Source: Candidatus Aalborgicola lynettensis (GTDB lineage: Bacteria; Pseudomonadota; Gammaproteobacteria; Burkholderiales; Burkholderiaceae_C). Taken from it: a DNA stretch of 64,000 nt. Shown one piece after another: positions 1-9,411 of this stretch. Positions within the stretch are counted from its first letter, which is position 1, and every line of letters begins with the position of its first letter. The translations under genes were made by a program, and so were the position numbers. Location of the stretch: the NCBI GenBank assembly GCA_016719405.1, contig JADJZE010000022.1:145132-209131 (forward strand), in the 5' to 3' direction. The notes below the pieces were generated by a model that worked only from the letters and a program-made list of their open reading frames with translations, was not told the DNA's origin and ran no database searches.

Positions 1-1440
1 CGCGTGCGCTACGCCGACAGCCAGCGCAGCCCCGGTTTTGACATGGCCATGAAAATCCCGCGCATGACTGCGGGCGACGGGGGCGAAAACATTGTCAGCT
101 TCGAGGTCGAATGCCAAATCATGCAGGCCCTGCACGGCCCCCATGTGCCGCGTTTTGTGGCCACGGGGGATTTGGACCGGGTGCCCTACCTGGTCATGGA
201 ATACATCAACGGCCACACGCTGGAACATTGGCTGAACATCGAGCCCCGCCCGGATGTGCAGGAAATTGCCCGCCTGGGCGCCGCCATGGCCCGCGCCGCG
301 CATGCCCTGCACCAGCAAAACACCGTGCACCTGGACCTGAAACCCGCCAACGTATTGTTCCGCCCCGACGGCAGCGCCGTGTTGCTGGACTTTGGCCTGT
401 CCTGCCACGCCCACTTTCCCGACCTGCTGGCCGAGCAATTGCGCAAGGCCGTAGGCTCACCGGCCTGGATTGCGCCCGAGCAGGTGGTAGGTGTGCGCGG
501 CGACCCGCGCAGCGACCTGTTTGCCATCGGCGTCATGCTCTACCAGCTGGTCACCGGGGAACTGCCTTTTGGCGAACCCCAAACCGCCGGTGGGCTGCGC
601 CAGCGCCTGTGGATGGACCCCGCGCCGCCGCGCAAACGCCAGCCCCTGCTGCCCGAGTGGCTGCAAGAGGTGATCCTGCGCTGCCTGGAGCCCGAAGCCG
701 ACCGGCGCTACCCATCGGGCGCCCACCTGGCCTTTGACCTGACCCACCCGGCGCAAGTTACCGTGACCGTGCGCGGGCGCAACACCACCGGCACTCCGTT
801 TCGCACCCACTTCAAACGCTGGATCAAGGCCGCCGGCATGCACTACCAGCCCAGCCCCCTGCCCGCGCAGCAAATTGAAGAAGTGCCCATCGTCATGGTG
901 GCGGTACCGCACAAAGACGTGAGCGACGCCACGCTCTACTCGTTGCGCCAGGCGGTGGCCCGCGCCTTGGGCACCCGCCCCGGCGCGCGCCTGGCCTGCG
1001 TCACGGTCATCTCGCCCAGCCAGACCAGTGCGTCCGACAGTGCCAAGAGCGAAACCAGCGTGCAGCGGCGCTACATCAGCACCCTGCGCCAATGGGCCCA
1101 GCCGCTGGACATGCCCGGCCACCAGACCTCGTACCACGTGCTCGAGTCCGGCGACGTGGCGCAGGCTTTGCTGCACTACGCCACGGGCAACCACGTCAGC
1201 GTCATCGTTATGGGGGCGGCCACCCACGGCCTGAAAACCCAGCGTTTTGTGGCAACGGTGCCCATTAAAGTGGCCATGGGCGCACCGTGCACCGTGATCC
1301 TGGTCAAGCAGGCATTGCCGTTCGCGCACCTGGGCGAAGCTGCCCCGCACAAGGCCCCGGACGATGCCGCCGACACACAAGTAATGGATGACGGAACCCG
1401 CCACTCGCTGTTTGGCGACGACTTGGGGCCACTGGGGTAG
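1..1440 (+). CDS. Serine/threonine protein kinase fused to a universal stress protein domain (5' end outside window)
   Basis: The reading frame is open from the first base, and the glycine-rich ATP loop is missing, so the gene starts left of the window. The Hanks-type kinase core is complete from the VAIK-like lysine (DMAMKIPR, about residue 17) onward: catalytic loop HLDLKPANVLF near residue 110 (leucine in place of the usual R of HRD), DFG near 129 and APEQ near 157. A second domain from about residue 290 to 437 has the alternating strand/helix pattern of UspA proteins and ends in an IVMGAATHG nucleotide-loop-like motif. The kinase should phosphorylate Ser/Thr in the cytoplasm, and the Usp part may bind ATP or sense stress. 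No membrane segment is seen. The substrate is unknown. The domain assignment is firm, the role inferred. Confidence 0.85.
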   Translation, partial: RVRYADSQRSPGFDMAMKIPRMTAGDGGENIVSFEVECQIMQALHGPHVPRFVATGDLDRVPYLVMEYINGHTLEHWLNIEPRPDVQEIARLGAAMARAAHALHQQNTVHLDLKPANVLFRPDGSAVLLDFGLSCHAHFPDLLAEQLRKAVGSPAWIAPEQVVGVRGDPRSDLFAIGVMLYQLVTGELPFGEPQTAGGLRQRLWMDPAPPRKRQPLLPEWLQEVILRCLEPEADRRYPSGAHLAFDLTHPAQVTVTVRGRNTTGTPFRTHFKRWIKAAGMHYQPSPLPAQQIEEVPIVMVAVPHKDVSDATLYSLRQAVARALGTRPGARLACVTVISPSQTSASDSAKSETSVQRRYISTLRQWAQPLDMPGHQTSYHVLESGDVAQALLHYATGNHVSVIVMGAATHGLKTQRFVATVPIKVAMGAPCTVILVKQALPFAHLGEAAPHKAPDDAADTQVMDDGTRHSLFGDDLGPLG

Positions 1441-1482
1441 CTGGGGCTGACGCGCTTGGCCATTCAGACCGACAATCGCAGC

Positions 1483-2553
1483 ATGCCCCACGACCCCACC
1501 CCACCCCACACCGGCGACACCCAGCGCCACCCCTTTGAAGCCCTGACCCCCGACGTGGTGCTGGACGCGCTGGAAAGCGTGCACCTGCGCGGCGATGGGC
1601 GCCTGACCGCCCTGTCTTCCTACGAAAACCGGGTCTACCAGGTGCAACTCGAAGACGGCAGCGCCGTGGTGGCCAAGTTTTACCGCCCCGGGCGCTGGAG
1701 CCACGAGCAGATTCTGGAAGAACACCACTTTGCCGCCGAGCTGATGGGCGAGGAAGTCCCCGTCGTCGGCCCGCTGGCACTGTCCGGCGCCACGCTGCAC
1801 GACTTTGGCGGTTTTGCCTTCAGCGTCAGCCCACGCCGGGGCGGGCGTATGCCCGAGCTGGACAGCGACGAGGTGCTGGAATGGATTGGCCGCTTTCTGG
1901 GGCGCATCCACACCGTGGGCGCGGCACGCCCCTTTGCCAGCCGCCCGGCGCTGAACCTGCAAAGCTTTGCCGTGGAGCCCATGCAGTGGCTGCTGGCGCA
2001 CGACCAGATTCCGCTGGACGTGCAATCGCGCTGGGAGAAACAGTGCCTGATTGCTATTGATTTGATAGCTGCTTGCGCTTGTCTGGCGTGCGGAAATGGC
2101 CAATTTGACCCACAAGACCCGGACGCCATCCAGCTGCTGCGCCTGCACGGCGACTGCCACCCCGGCAACATTTTGTGGACCCCCACCGATGCCCCCGCCA
2201 CCGCCGGCCCAGGCCCGCACTTTGTGGACCTGGACGACGCCCGCATGGGCCCGGCGGTGCAAGACCTGTGGATGCTGCTCAGCGGCAACCGCGCCCAGCG
2301 CACGCGCCAACTGGGCGCGCTGGTGGACGGCTACGAACAATTCCGCGCCTTCGACCGGCGCGAACTGGCGCTGATTGAGCCCCTGCGCACCCTGCGCCTG
2401 ATTCACTACAGCGCCTGGCTGGCCCGGCGCTGGAGCGACCCCACCTTTCCGGTCAACTTTCCGTGGTTTGGCTCCAGCGACTACTGGAGTGGGCAGGTAC
2501 TCATGCTGGAGGAGCAGATCGAAGCCATGCAGGAAGACCCGCTGGTGGTGTAG
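1483..2553 (+). CDS. srkA: Stress response kinase A (YihE/RdoA family)
   Basis: The protein has the choline/aminoglycoside kinase fold of SrkA: catalytic HGDCHPGNILW near residue 228 and the metal-binding VDLDDARMGP near 247. The family protects cells from envelope stress by phosphorylating protein substrates. ATG at 1483 is chosen over an upstream TTG at 1456 because family homology begins around FEALTPDVVLDAL. The product of 356 residues is longer than the roughly 330 of E. coli SrkA. The excess lies just before the catalytic loop, where a palindromic repeat (2050-2109) is read in frame as IAIDLIAACACLACGNGQF. The next gene lies on the other strand. Confidence 0.9.
   Translation: MPHDPTPPHTGDTQRHPFEALTPDVVLDALESVHLRGDGRLTALSSYENRVYQVQLEDGSAVVAKFYRPGRWSHEQILEEHHFAAELMGEEVPVVGPLALSGATLHDFGGFAFSVSPRRGGRMPELDSDEVLEWIGRFLGRIHTVGAARPFASRPALNLQSFAVEPMQWLLAHDQIPLDVQSRWEKQCLIAIDLIAACACLACGNGQFDPQDPDAIQLLRLHGDCHPGNILWTPTDAPATAGPGPHFVDLDDARMGPAVQDLWMLLSGNRAQRTRQLGALVDGYEQFRAFDRRELALIEPLRTLRLIHYSAWLARRWSDPTFPVNFPWFGSSDYWSGQVLMLEEQIEAMQEDPLVV
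2050..2109 (+). repeat. Comamonadaceae-type palindromic element, copy 1, in frame inside srkA
   Basis: The copy begins TTGCTATTGATTTGATAGC (GCTAT/ATAGC stem), continues with GCTTGCGC and ends in a GTGCGGAAATGGC-like tail. It adds about 20 residues to SrkA without breaking the frame, just before the catalytic loop. Other copies are near 10262, 16376, 17238, 28241, 36927, 43418, 44871, 46300 and 53988. Confidence 0.85.
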
Positions 2554-2573
2554 CCCCGGCGCAAAAAGTGACC

Positions 2574-3421
2574 TTACTGCTTGGCGGCTTTCACGTCACC
2601 CTCCGCACCAATGCCCAGCATGTAGCCCAGGGACACATGGTGAAAGCGGAACACGGTCTTGTCGGTGTGAATGGCAATACCAAATGGCACTGACTTACCC
2701 TCGGCCAAAGCGAGATCCCCCGCACCCCCGCTCAAACTGCGGGTAAAGGTCACGGTGTAGGTGCCGCCTTTGTTCTCGCCTTCGGCCTTCACCAGCGCCT
2801 TGCCGTCTTTGTTGACACGGGCTTCTGCCACATGGCCATCCAGGTGCACAGCGCCCTTGCCACCCGCGCCGCTTTTCCACTGAAAATAGTCCGAGTACAT
2901 ATCGCCGCCCAGGTTGGCACCCGCGATGTATTTCTTCTTGTCCGGCGCTGCCCCGGGCATGGAGCGCACATCGATATGGCAGGTGGCCCAGCAGCCAATT
3001 TGGTTGGCCTGGGGCACTTTGCTGGCCATCAGCATCACCGCAGCCTTCACCTCGTGCTTGGGGTCTTTCTCCTCGCGCGGCGCACCCGCATGGGCATCGG
3101 CCGGTGGTTTGAAGGTCAAACGCATGTAGAGGTTTTCTGTCGTAAGCCGCCTGTACGCAACCGGGAACATCATGGTTTTGGGCGCACCCACCGGCTCCAA
3201 CTCCTTGTCGGCCACGTTGAAGTTGAAATTCAAAGTGCCTTTTTCTTGGCAGCCACCCTTTTCAAGCCCGCTGTACCACTGTGGTCGGACTTCTTGGAAA
3301 CCCATTCGAGTGGTGTGACACCGGCATGGAAGACGTTGATGTCGCGCTTGGGCACCTGCTCCAGTCGGGGCCGCCGCGCCAGGGGCGCGCCGACTACCAG
3401 CAGCGCACCCAGGCCGCGCCG
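2574..3421 (-). pseudogene. Frameshifted periplasmic haem protein of the ethylbenzene dehydrogenase/DMSO-reductase haem-domain type
   Basis: The C-terminal 220 residues read well as the haem-binding domain family of c-type cytochromes: a CWATCH haem motif (2976-2993), a FRFHHVSLGYML segment near the end and many charged loops. The N-terminal part lies in another frame (about 3262-3421), where a hydrophobic LGALLVVGAPLA stretch is followed by VPKRDINVFHAGVTPLEWV, typical of this family. The frames would join if one A were added to the A4 run (T4 at 3259-3262 on the plus strand). At the join the expected first CXXCH reads CQEKG, so its second cysteine and histidine are missing. A stop codon at 3422-3424 sits before the hydrophobic segment and no ATG is visible in frame. 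The gene is probably inactive, or the sequence contains errors. Expected role: electron transfer in the periplasm. Confidence 0.6.
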
Positions 3422-3480
3422 TCAATCGCGGCGGCTGTGCGCTGTACCCACCACCCCACCTGGGGCGGCACAATCACAGC

Positions 3481-4340
3481 ATGAATCTCCCTGCGCAAAC
3501 CCTGAACCTGATTGGCTGTGGCCGCGTCGGCCAAACCCTGGCCCGCTTGTGGACGCAGCAGCGCACCCTGGCCCTGCACGACGTGTGCACCACCCACCTG
3601 GACCGCGCCCAAGCCGCCGTGGCCCTGGTGGGCGCCGGGCACGCCGTGGGTGAACTGGCGGCCATGCGCCCGGCACCCCTGTGGATGCTGGCGGTTCCCG
3701 ATGCGCAATTACCCTCCGTGGCACAGGCCCTGGCGCAAGAGCAACGCCACGCACCACCGGCGCTGGTTTTTCACTGCAGCGGCGCGCTGGACACCCAGGT
3801 GCTGGAGCCGCTGCGCGCCATCGGCTGGCAAGTGGCCAGTGCGCATTGCATTTGAGTTTTGCCAGCGTGCCCGCTGCCGTACAACAGTTCCCCGGCACGC
3901 CCTGCGCGCTGGAAGGCGACGCCGCCGCCGTGGCCACCCTGCGCCCCTTGTTTAGCGCCATTGGTGCCCAGTGTTTTGACGTGGCCAGTGCCGACAAATT
4001 GCGCTACCACGCGGCGGCCGTGTTTGCCACCAACTTTTTGCCGGTGCTGCAAACCGTGGCCGAAGATCTGTGGTTGTCCAGCGGTGTGCCGCCCGGGCTG
4101 ATAGTGGGCTTGCGCGCCAGTTTGCTGCGCAACGCGGTGGACAACATCACCCGCCTGGGGCCCCAAGCGGCGCTAACCGGACCGGCCGCACGCGGCGACA
4201 CGCGGCCATCGCCCGCCAGGCGCATGCCTTGCACGCCCACGACCCGCAGGTGGGCGCCGCCTACGAGGCCCTTAGCGCTGGCACTGCGGATTGCCGCCAC
4301 CCCGGCATCTCCGCCCCAGCCCGCCCCCACCGCACCGTGA
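3481..4340 (+). pseudogene. Frameshifted Rossmann-like/DUF2520 protein
   Basis: The first 124 residues start with a Rossmann dinucleotide-binding fold (LIGCGRVGQTLARLW) and run to VASAHCI, where a stop occurs at about 3853. The family sequence continues one frame away with LSFASVPAAVQQFPG, then ADKLRYHAAAVFATNFLP and LIVGLRASLLRNAVDNI, which match the DUF2520 C-terminal helical domain. A further frame change near 4195 gives ARQAHALHAHDPQVGAAYEA and another near 4275 gives LRIAATPA. At least three shifts are needed to rebuild one protein. Family members resemble pyrroline-5-carboxylate reductase or 6-phosphogluconate dehydrogenase folds and have no settled function. It starts divergently from the broken haem-protein gene. 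Confidence 0.7.
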
Positions 4341-4379
4341 GTGTGGCCATGGCGCGGGTATAGTTTTCGATCAAGGACA

Positions 4380-5335
4380 AGGACGGACCCTTGCACGCCA
4401 CACACGACATTCGGGCGAGGGCTCTCCCGGCGGGATTTGGGGCCTTTCCCTATCGACGGACAGGACTGCGTGGCCACGCTGGTGCCAAACCATGCCCTGC
4501 TGCCAGCCGCAAGGCGGTGCTGTACCCGCACGGCTACATTGACTATTCTTTCAGGCGCACTTGGCAACTGGGTTCGTGGCGGCAGGCAACTTTTATGCGC
4601 TGGACCTGCACCGCGCGGGCGGTCTTTGCGCGCAGGTCAAATACCCCACTATTGCCGCGACCTTGCCGAATACGGCGCAGAAATCACGGCAGCCCTGCAG
4701 GTGATTCGCCAAACTGACGGCAATGCGGCGGTCGTCGGCAACTTTCATTCGACCGGCGCCCCCATAGGGCTTTTGTATGCGCAAGACCACGCAGCCGAGC
4801 GACCATTTGACAGCTTGATTCTGAACTCCCCCTTTCTGGCGTTCAACGACTCGTGGATCAACGAGGCGGTGCTGATCAAGGTCATCGCGTCACTGGGGCA
4901 ATTTTTCCCCGAACAAGCCCTGCCGGGCGGCTTGTCACCCGGGAGTCGGTTCATCGCGCTTTTCAGGGCGAATGGGATTTTGATCGGTCCTGGAAACCCA
5001 TCGAAGGCTTCCCCACCCGGGCGGGCTGGATCCGCGCCATTCACCAGGCGCACCGCCGGATTCAGGCCGGTTTGACGCTGGACTGCCCTATTCTGTGCCT
5101 ATTCTCATCGGCCAGTTCCCGGCCCCAAGCCTTTGAGGAGATCGCCTGCCGCAGCGATACCGTGCTGGACGTGAAGGACATTGCGCGATACAGCACCACA
5201 CTCGGCAGCAACGTCACCCAACGCGTGATTACCCATGGCATGCACGACCTGGTCTTGTCCCGGGAACCTGCCCGATCCGAGGTATTCGCCGCCATGCGGG
5301 CCTGGCTGAATACCCTCGACGGGGATGTGGCCTAA
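4380..5335 (+). pseudogene. Frameshifted alpha/beta hydrolase (serine aminopeptidase S33/lysophospholipase type)
   Basis: Pieces of one alpha/beta hydrolase are spread over three frames: ASRKAVLYPHGYIDYSF (about 4505-4550), QAHLATGFVAAGNFYALDL (from 4552), GRSLRAGQIPHYCRDLAEY through LNSPFLAFNDSWINEA (about 4618-4930), and a C-terminal part from about 4930 to the stop that holds the likely catalytic aspartate and histidine regions (ILCLFSSASS; THGMHDLVLS). Each change is in the same direction and fits the loss of one base. The nucleophile elbow, normally GHSTGG, reads NFHSTGAP, so the first glycine is also lost. The start is not certain. The stop overlaps the 3' end of the opposing PAP2 gene by a few bases. 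Confidence 0.65.
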
Positions 5336-6156
5336 ACCGCCTGCAACGCAGATTTGGCGGATTGCCGCACAAACACCAGCAACGACGCCACGGCCACCAG
5401 TGCCGCCACCAACCGCTGCACAGGCAAGGCTTCGGCAAAATCCAGCCCCGCGCTGGCCAGGTGGTAGGCCGCCACGGCCATCAGCAAAGCGACTGCACGC
5501 AGGCTCCAGGCCTGGGGCTGCAGGTGCTGCGGCCCTAGGCGCGCCAGCAAACCTTGCCCCAGCAAACCCGCCAGCAGGCCCAGGCTGGCACCCACGGCTA
5601 CATCGCCCGGCCAATGGGCACCCACGGCAATGCGCGACAGGCCGGTGCCCGCCGCCAGCACAAAAAGCCAGGCATGGCGCCAGCGCCGCGCCAAGGGCAG
5701 CGCAAAGTACATGCCAGCCGCCACGGCAAAGGCTGTGAGCGTATGGCCGGAGGGCATGGACACGTTGTGCAGCAATTCACCCACCACCCGCATCTGGCTG
5801 TTGTCCACCACGGCCGCCGGGCGCGGGCTCTCAATGAGGGCTTTGCCCACGCGCGCAAACACAATCGCAAACGGTGCCGCGCACAACCACGCCCACAGCA
5901 AACGCGGCGCCAATACCAGCAGTGGTGCCGTCAGGCCCAGCACACCCCAGGCATTGCCCAACAGCGACAAACCCGCCCACAACACGCTGGGTACGGGTGC
6001 ACACAGGGCATTGAGGGCGAGAAACATGCCGGGCTCCCACAGGTGTAACCACAGCGGCGCCGTCAACAGCAAGAGCCCTGCCGGCAGGCACCACAACAGA
6101 GCGGAAATGCGCGCTGGCGATGCGACACCCGGCGCAGGTTCGGACATGTGGGACAT
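5332..6156 (-). CDS. PAP2-family membrane phosphatase
   Basis: An integral membrane protein of about 274 residues with the three-part phosphatidic acid phosphatase signature: KALIESPRP (KX6RP), PSGH, and SRIAVGAHWPGDV (SRX5HX3D). It should remove phosphate from a lipid substrate such as undecaprenyl pyrophosphate or phosphatidate at the periplasmic face. The start MSHMSEP is chosen because its ATG shares one base with the stop of the upstream glycosyltransferase (TGATG), which indicates translational coupling. The pairing suggests that the phosphatase recycles or trims the lipid carrier used by the GT39 enzyme. This link is an inference. Confidence 0.88.
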   Translation of the reverse strand: MSHMSEPAPGVASPARISALLWCLPAGLLLLTAPLWLHLWEPGMFLALNALCAPVPSVLWAGLSLLGNAWGVLGLTAPLLVLAPRLLWAWLCAAPFAIVFARVGKALIESPRPAAVVDNSQMRVVGELLHNVSMPSGHTLTAFAVAAGMYFALPLARRWRHAWLFVLAAGTGLSRIAVGAHWPGDVAVGASLGLLAGLLGQGLLARLGPQHLQPQAWSLRAVALLMAVAAYHLASAGLDFAEALPVQRLVAALVAVASLLVFVRQSAKSALQAV

Positions 6157-7724
6157 CAGGGACTGCCTTGGAGCTGGGGTTGCGGGCTGCCCGACCAGCG
6201 GCGGCAGGCGTAAAAACGGAAAGTGGCAATGGTCGACCCCAGGCGCCGTACATCCTGCGCCTGCAAAAATTCGCAGTGCGCAAAACCATGTGGGGCCTGC
6301 GGCACGGTGTAGGCCAGTTGCGACCAATCGACCAGCAAGGTATCGGCGCCCACGGGCAGATCACCGGCCCACAGATCAAACTGGTCAAAACGGTCCTCCA
6401 GTACATGCACCGGCAGCGGCCGTGCGTACCAGCCGATGCGGCTGGCCAAGGTCCAGTTTTGCACCGCCACACTGGTCAAGCCGTGTTGCGCTGCCAGCGC
6501 CCGCGCACTCTGGCCGGCCGCATCCCACCCATACACATCGGCCAAAGGGTTGGAGGGGCTCTGGCTGTTGCCCTGCCCGTGGCTGCCAGATACAAAAGGC
6601 CAACCGGCACTGAGCATCAGCCCCAGCATACCCACGCAGAGCGCACCCTGCGCCCACGCCAGCCCCACCACCCACCGGCGACGCCCGCGCTGCACGGATT
6701 GCGCCAGCGCCATACCGGCAAAAGGTGCCAACGCCACCCAGGCCGGTGCCGTCCAGTGCGGCAGGCTGGTGCCCCCGCCCGACGCCACCGTGAACACCGC
6801 CATGGGCAGGACAAAAAACCAGCCCAGGGCGCGCGCGGGCTGCGCACCCATGCGGGCCAGCCCCCCACCACCCCACATGAACAAAGGGCCGTAGACCAGA
6901 ACTTGCAGCAGCACAAAACGCGCCACGTGTTTGCCCGACCAGTCGCCACCTGCGCCATGCTGGGCCTGGTAGGCGAAGGAAACCCAGTCGTTCTGGCTGT
7001 TCCACACCGCCACCGGCAGCACCAGCAGCACCGCCACACCCACCGCCAACCACGGCCCCGCGCACGCCAGCACGCGCAGCCCGTGGGCACGCAGCACACA
7101 CCAGGCCACTGCCAGCGCCGGCACAATGGCGGTGTACTTGCTCAAGCCCGCCAGCCCCAGCAAGACGCCCAGCGAAGCCCAAAGCGCCAGCAACTGCCCG
7201 CGCCCGGGCTGCATCAAATCCAGCGTCCACCACATCAGCGCGGCCGTCAAAAACATCAGCAGCGTATCGGGCAATAAGCCCAGCCCCAAAACGTGCAGCA
7301 AAGGCGCCAGGGCCAGCGCCACCACCGCCCAATGGCCGGCGGCGCCCTGTCCCGGCATATCCGCCTGCCCGCCCAGTGCCTGCAAGCGCTGCGCCAGCTG
7401 AAACACCAGCAGCGCCGTGCCCAGCCACAGAGCCTGTGGCAACAAGCGCAACACGGCAGTGGGCGCATCCAGCGCCACCAGCGGCCACTGCAGCCAGCCC
7501 ACCAGCGGTGGATGGTCAAAATAGCTCAGCGCCGGGTGCGCCGCATACAGCGCGTAGTGCGCTTCGTCCACCGACAGGCCCACCAAAGCGCCCATGGCGA
7601 AATGCACCAGGCACGCCAAGGCCAGCACCCACCGGGTGCGCGCGGGGACGGGGACAAAAGAAGAAAAAGAAAACAAGAGGCCAACACCACAAAACAGAAA
7701 CCCCCGCAGTCTAAACGGCCACAT
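6156..7724 (-). CDS. ArnT-like glycosyltransferase, family 39
   Basis: A membrane protein of about 522 residues with many hydrophobic helices. The first periplasmic loop carries DEAHYALYAAHP followed by YFDHPPLVGWLQW, the acidic active-site pattern of GT39/ArnT-PMT enzymes that transfer a sugar from a polyprenyl phosphate. A soluble C-terminal part follows the last helix. The start at 7724 (MWPFRLRGF) puts the first helix at the expected place; the frame stays open further upstream but only as antisense of the divergent amidotransferase gene. It is coupled to the PAP2 gene by an overlapping TGATG. The acceptor (lipid A, protein or other glycan) cannot be told from sequence. Confidence 0.85.
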   Translation of the reverse strand: MWPFRLRGFLFCGVGLLFSFSSFVPVPARTRWVLALACLVHFAMGALVGLSVDEAHYALYAAHPALSYFDHPPLVGWLQWPLVALDAPTAVLRLLPQALWLGTALLVFQLAQRLQALGGQADMPGQGAAGHWAVVALALAPLLHVLGLGLLPDTLLMFLTAALMWWTLDLMQPGRGQLLALWASLGVLLGLAGLSKYTAIVPALAVAWCVLRAHGLRVLACAGPWLAVGVAVLLVLPVAVWNSQNDWVSFAYQAQHGAGGDWSGKHVARFVLLQVLVYGPLFMWGGGGLARMGAQPARALGWFFVLPMAVFTVASGGGTSLPHWTAPAWVALAPFAGMALAQSVQRGRRRWVVGLAWAQGALCVGMLGLMLSAGWPFVSGSHGQGNSQSPSNPLADVYGWDAAGQSARALAAQHGLTSVAVQNWTLASRIGWYARPLPVHVLEDRFDQFDLWAGDLPVGADTLLVDWSQLAYTVPQAPHGFAHCEFLQAQDVRRLGSTIATFRFYACRRWSGSPQPQLQGSP

Positions 7725-7853
7725 CCGTCGCCATGCACACCACGGACCGGCATGGGTGGTATGGCCGCTGTCCACCACCCCACAGTGACCAGGACACAAC
7801 GCTGCGGACACAATATTTGCAGGGTGCCCATCGCGGGGACTACACTGCCTTTC

Positions 7854-8636
7854 ATGTGCCAACTGCTTGGAATGAACAGCCTGCTGCCGGCCAGCCTGAC
7901 GCTGAGTTTTACCGGTTTTTCGCAACGCGGCGGCTGCACCGGCCACCATACCGATGGCTGGGGCATTGCCTTCTTCGAGGCGGTGGGCCTGTCGCCCGGC
8001 AAGGCAGCGCGGCATTTCGTGGACATGGAAAGTGCCGCCACCTCGCCCATTGCGCGCATGCTGCGCAGCTACCCCATCAAAAGCCACAACGTGGTGGCGC
8101 ACGTGCGCAAAGCCACCGAGGGCGCCGTGGCACTGGAAAACTGCCACCCCTTTGTGCGCGAGCTGTGGGGGCGCTACTGGGTGTTTGCCCACAATGGCGA
8201 CCTGAAGAACTACCACCCGCGCCTGCACGGCGCCTTCCAGCCCGTAGGCGACACCGACAGCGAGCGCGCCTTTTGCTGGCTGCTGCAGGAGATGAACAAG
8301 GCCCACGCCGGCATGCCGCGCATCGAGGAGCTGAGCAAAACCCTGGCCGAACTGGTGCCGCCCATGGCGCAATTCGGCACCTTCAATTTTCTGCTCAGCA
8401 ACGGGCAGGCGCTGTGGGCACACGCCAGCACCCGCCTGCATTACGTGCAGCGCCAGCACCCGTTTTTGCCGGTGCACCTGACCGACGACGATGTGAGTGT
8501 GGACCTGTCCGAACTGAACTGCCCCGAAGACCGCCTGGTGATTGTGGTGACCGAGCCGCTCACCGTCAACGAGAACTGGATCGCCATGGCGCCGGGCGAA
8601 TTCAAGGTGTTTGTCGACGGCACGGCGCTGCGTTAA
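7854..8636 (+). CDS. Class II glutamine amidotransferase (YafJ type)
   Basis: A 260-residue Ntn hydrolase. After removal of the initiator Met, Cys2 (MCQLLGMNS) is the nucleophile. The glutaminase pocket is seen in GHHTDGWGIAFF, VVAHVRKATEG, NCHPFV, VFAHNGDL and DTDSERAF. The family releases ammonia from glutamine, and the partner acceptor of stand-alone YafJ proteins is not established. The start is fixed by Cys2. It is divergent from the GT39 gene, with 129 bases between. Confidence 0.9.
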   Translation: MCQLLGMNSLLPASLTLSFTGFSQRGGCTGHHTDGWGIAFFEAVGLSPGKAARHFVDMESAATSPIARMLRSYPIKSHNVVAHVRKATEGAVALENCHPFVRELWGRYWVFAHNGDLKNYHPRLHGAFQPVGDTDSERAFCWLLQEMNKAHAGMPRIEELSKTLAELVPPMAQFGTFNFLLSNGQALWAHASTRLHYVQRQHPFLPVHLTDDDVSVDLSELNCPEDRLVIVVTEPLTVNENWIAMAPGEFKVFVDGTALR

Positions 8637-8752
8637 GGGCACGCCGTCGTCGCATCCCCTTTTGTGCAGCATTCAGGGGGCTTTTTTGCCTCTTGCGCGT
8701 ACGGCCAACCACCTAGAATCGGCCACCCAGTCAACACCACTGCGAGGAATGG

Positions 8753-9289
8753 ATGAACGCTTTTTCGCTGACAACCCTGATCGCCGCCGCGACCCTGTCC
8801 ACACTGGCTTCGGCCCAGTCAACCGACCGGGGTCTGTACGGTGAACTGGCCTACGTGCGGATGGACTACAAGGAACCATCCGTGCACACCACCACGGATG
8901 CGGTGCGTGCCTTTTTTGGCAACAATGCCAGTGACAACGTGGTGGTGGAAGCCATGGTGGGCGCGGGTGTGGGCAACGGCAGCGGCACCTTGCTGGGTGT
9001 GCCTTACACCACCAAAATCAACAACATGCTGGGCGTCTTTGTCAAACTCCGGGCCAAACCCACGCCAGAACTGGAGTTTTTTGGCCGCATTGGCTACAAC
9101 CGGATCGGCCGCACCGTAGAGGTTCTCAGCTTCAGCAACGCCGAAGCGGGCGACGACGTGGCCTACGGTCTCGGTGCGAGCCTGAAGGTGGGCGCCAGAA
9201 CCTATGTCACCGCAGACTACATGTCCTACTACAACGTCAACAACGTTTCGTTTCAGGGTGCATCGGCAGGCTTGCGGTTTCGTTTCTGA
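8753..9289 (+). CDS. Small outer-membrane beta-barrel protein
   Basis: A 178-residue protein preceded by a GAGG ribosome site at about 8743. It has a signal peptide (hydrophobic to LASAQS), repeated amphipathic strands rich in Gly, Tyr and Val, and the sequence ends RLRFRF-like with a C-terminal Phe, the usual signal for BamA-dependent barrel assembly. It resembles OmpA/opacity-type eight-stranded barrels in size. No enzyme motif is visible. Its function is not known. It may be an adhesin-like or structural barrel. Confidence 0.75.
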   Translation: MNAFSLTTLIAAATLSTLASAQSTDRGLYGELAYVRMDYKEPSVHTTTDAVRAFFGNNASDNVVVEAMVGAGVGNGSGTLLGVPYTTKINNMLGVFVKLRAKPTPELEFFGRIGYNRIGRTVEVLSFSNAEAGDDVAYGLGASLKVGARTYVTADYMSYYNVNNVSFQGASAGLRFRF

Positions 9290-9411
9290 ACCCGCGTTCC
9301 TGCGTGACCTTCAGGCACATCCCAGCGTGGCCTGGCCACGTGCGGTTCATCCCCTGACGGTTCTCGTTGGGGCACAGCGGGGAGATATTCCTGCGCCTGC
9401 ACCCCTACGCC

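Noticed and set aside
457..2406. A 649-codon open frame antisense to the kinase-Usp gene and srkA
   Set aside because: Composition is Gln/His/Gly/Val repeats typical of the reverse of GC-rich codons, no family motifs, and both sense genes are clear.
8637..8752. Intrinsic terminator after the class II amidotransferase (CCCC...GGGGGC then T6)
   Set aside because: The stem is only four to five pairs with a long loop; too weak to list.
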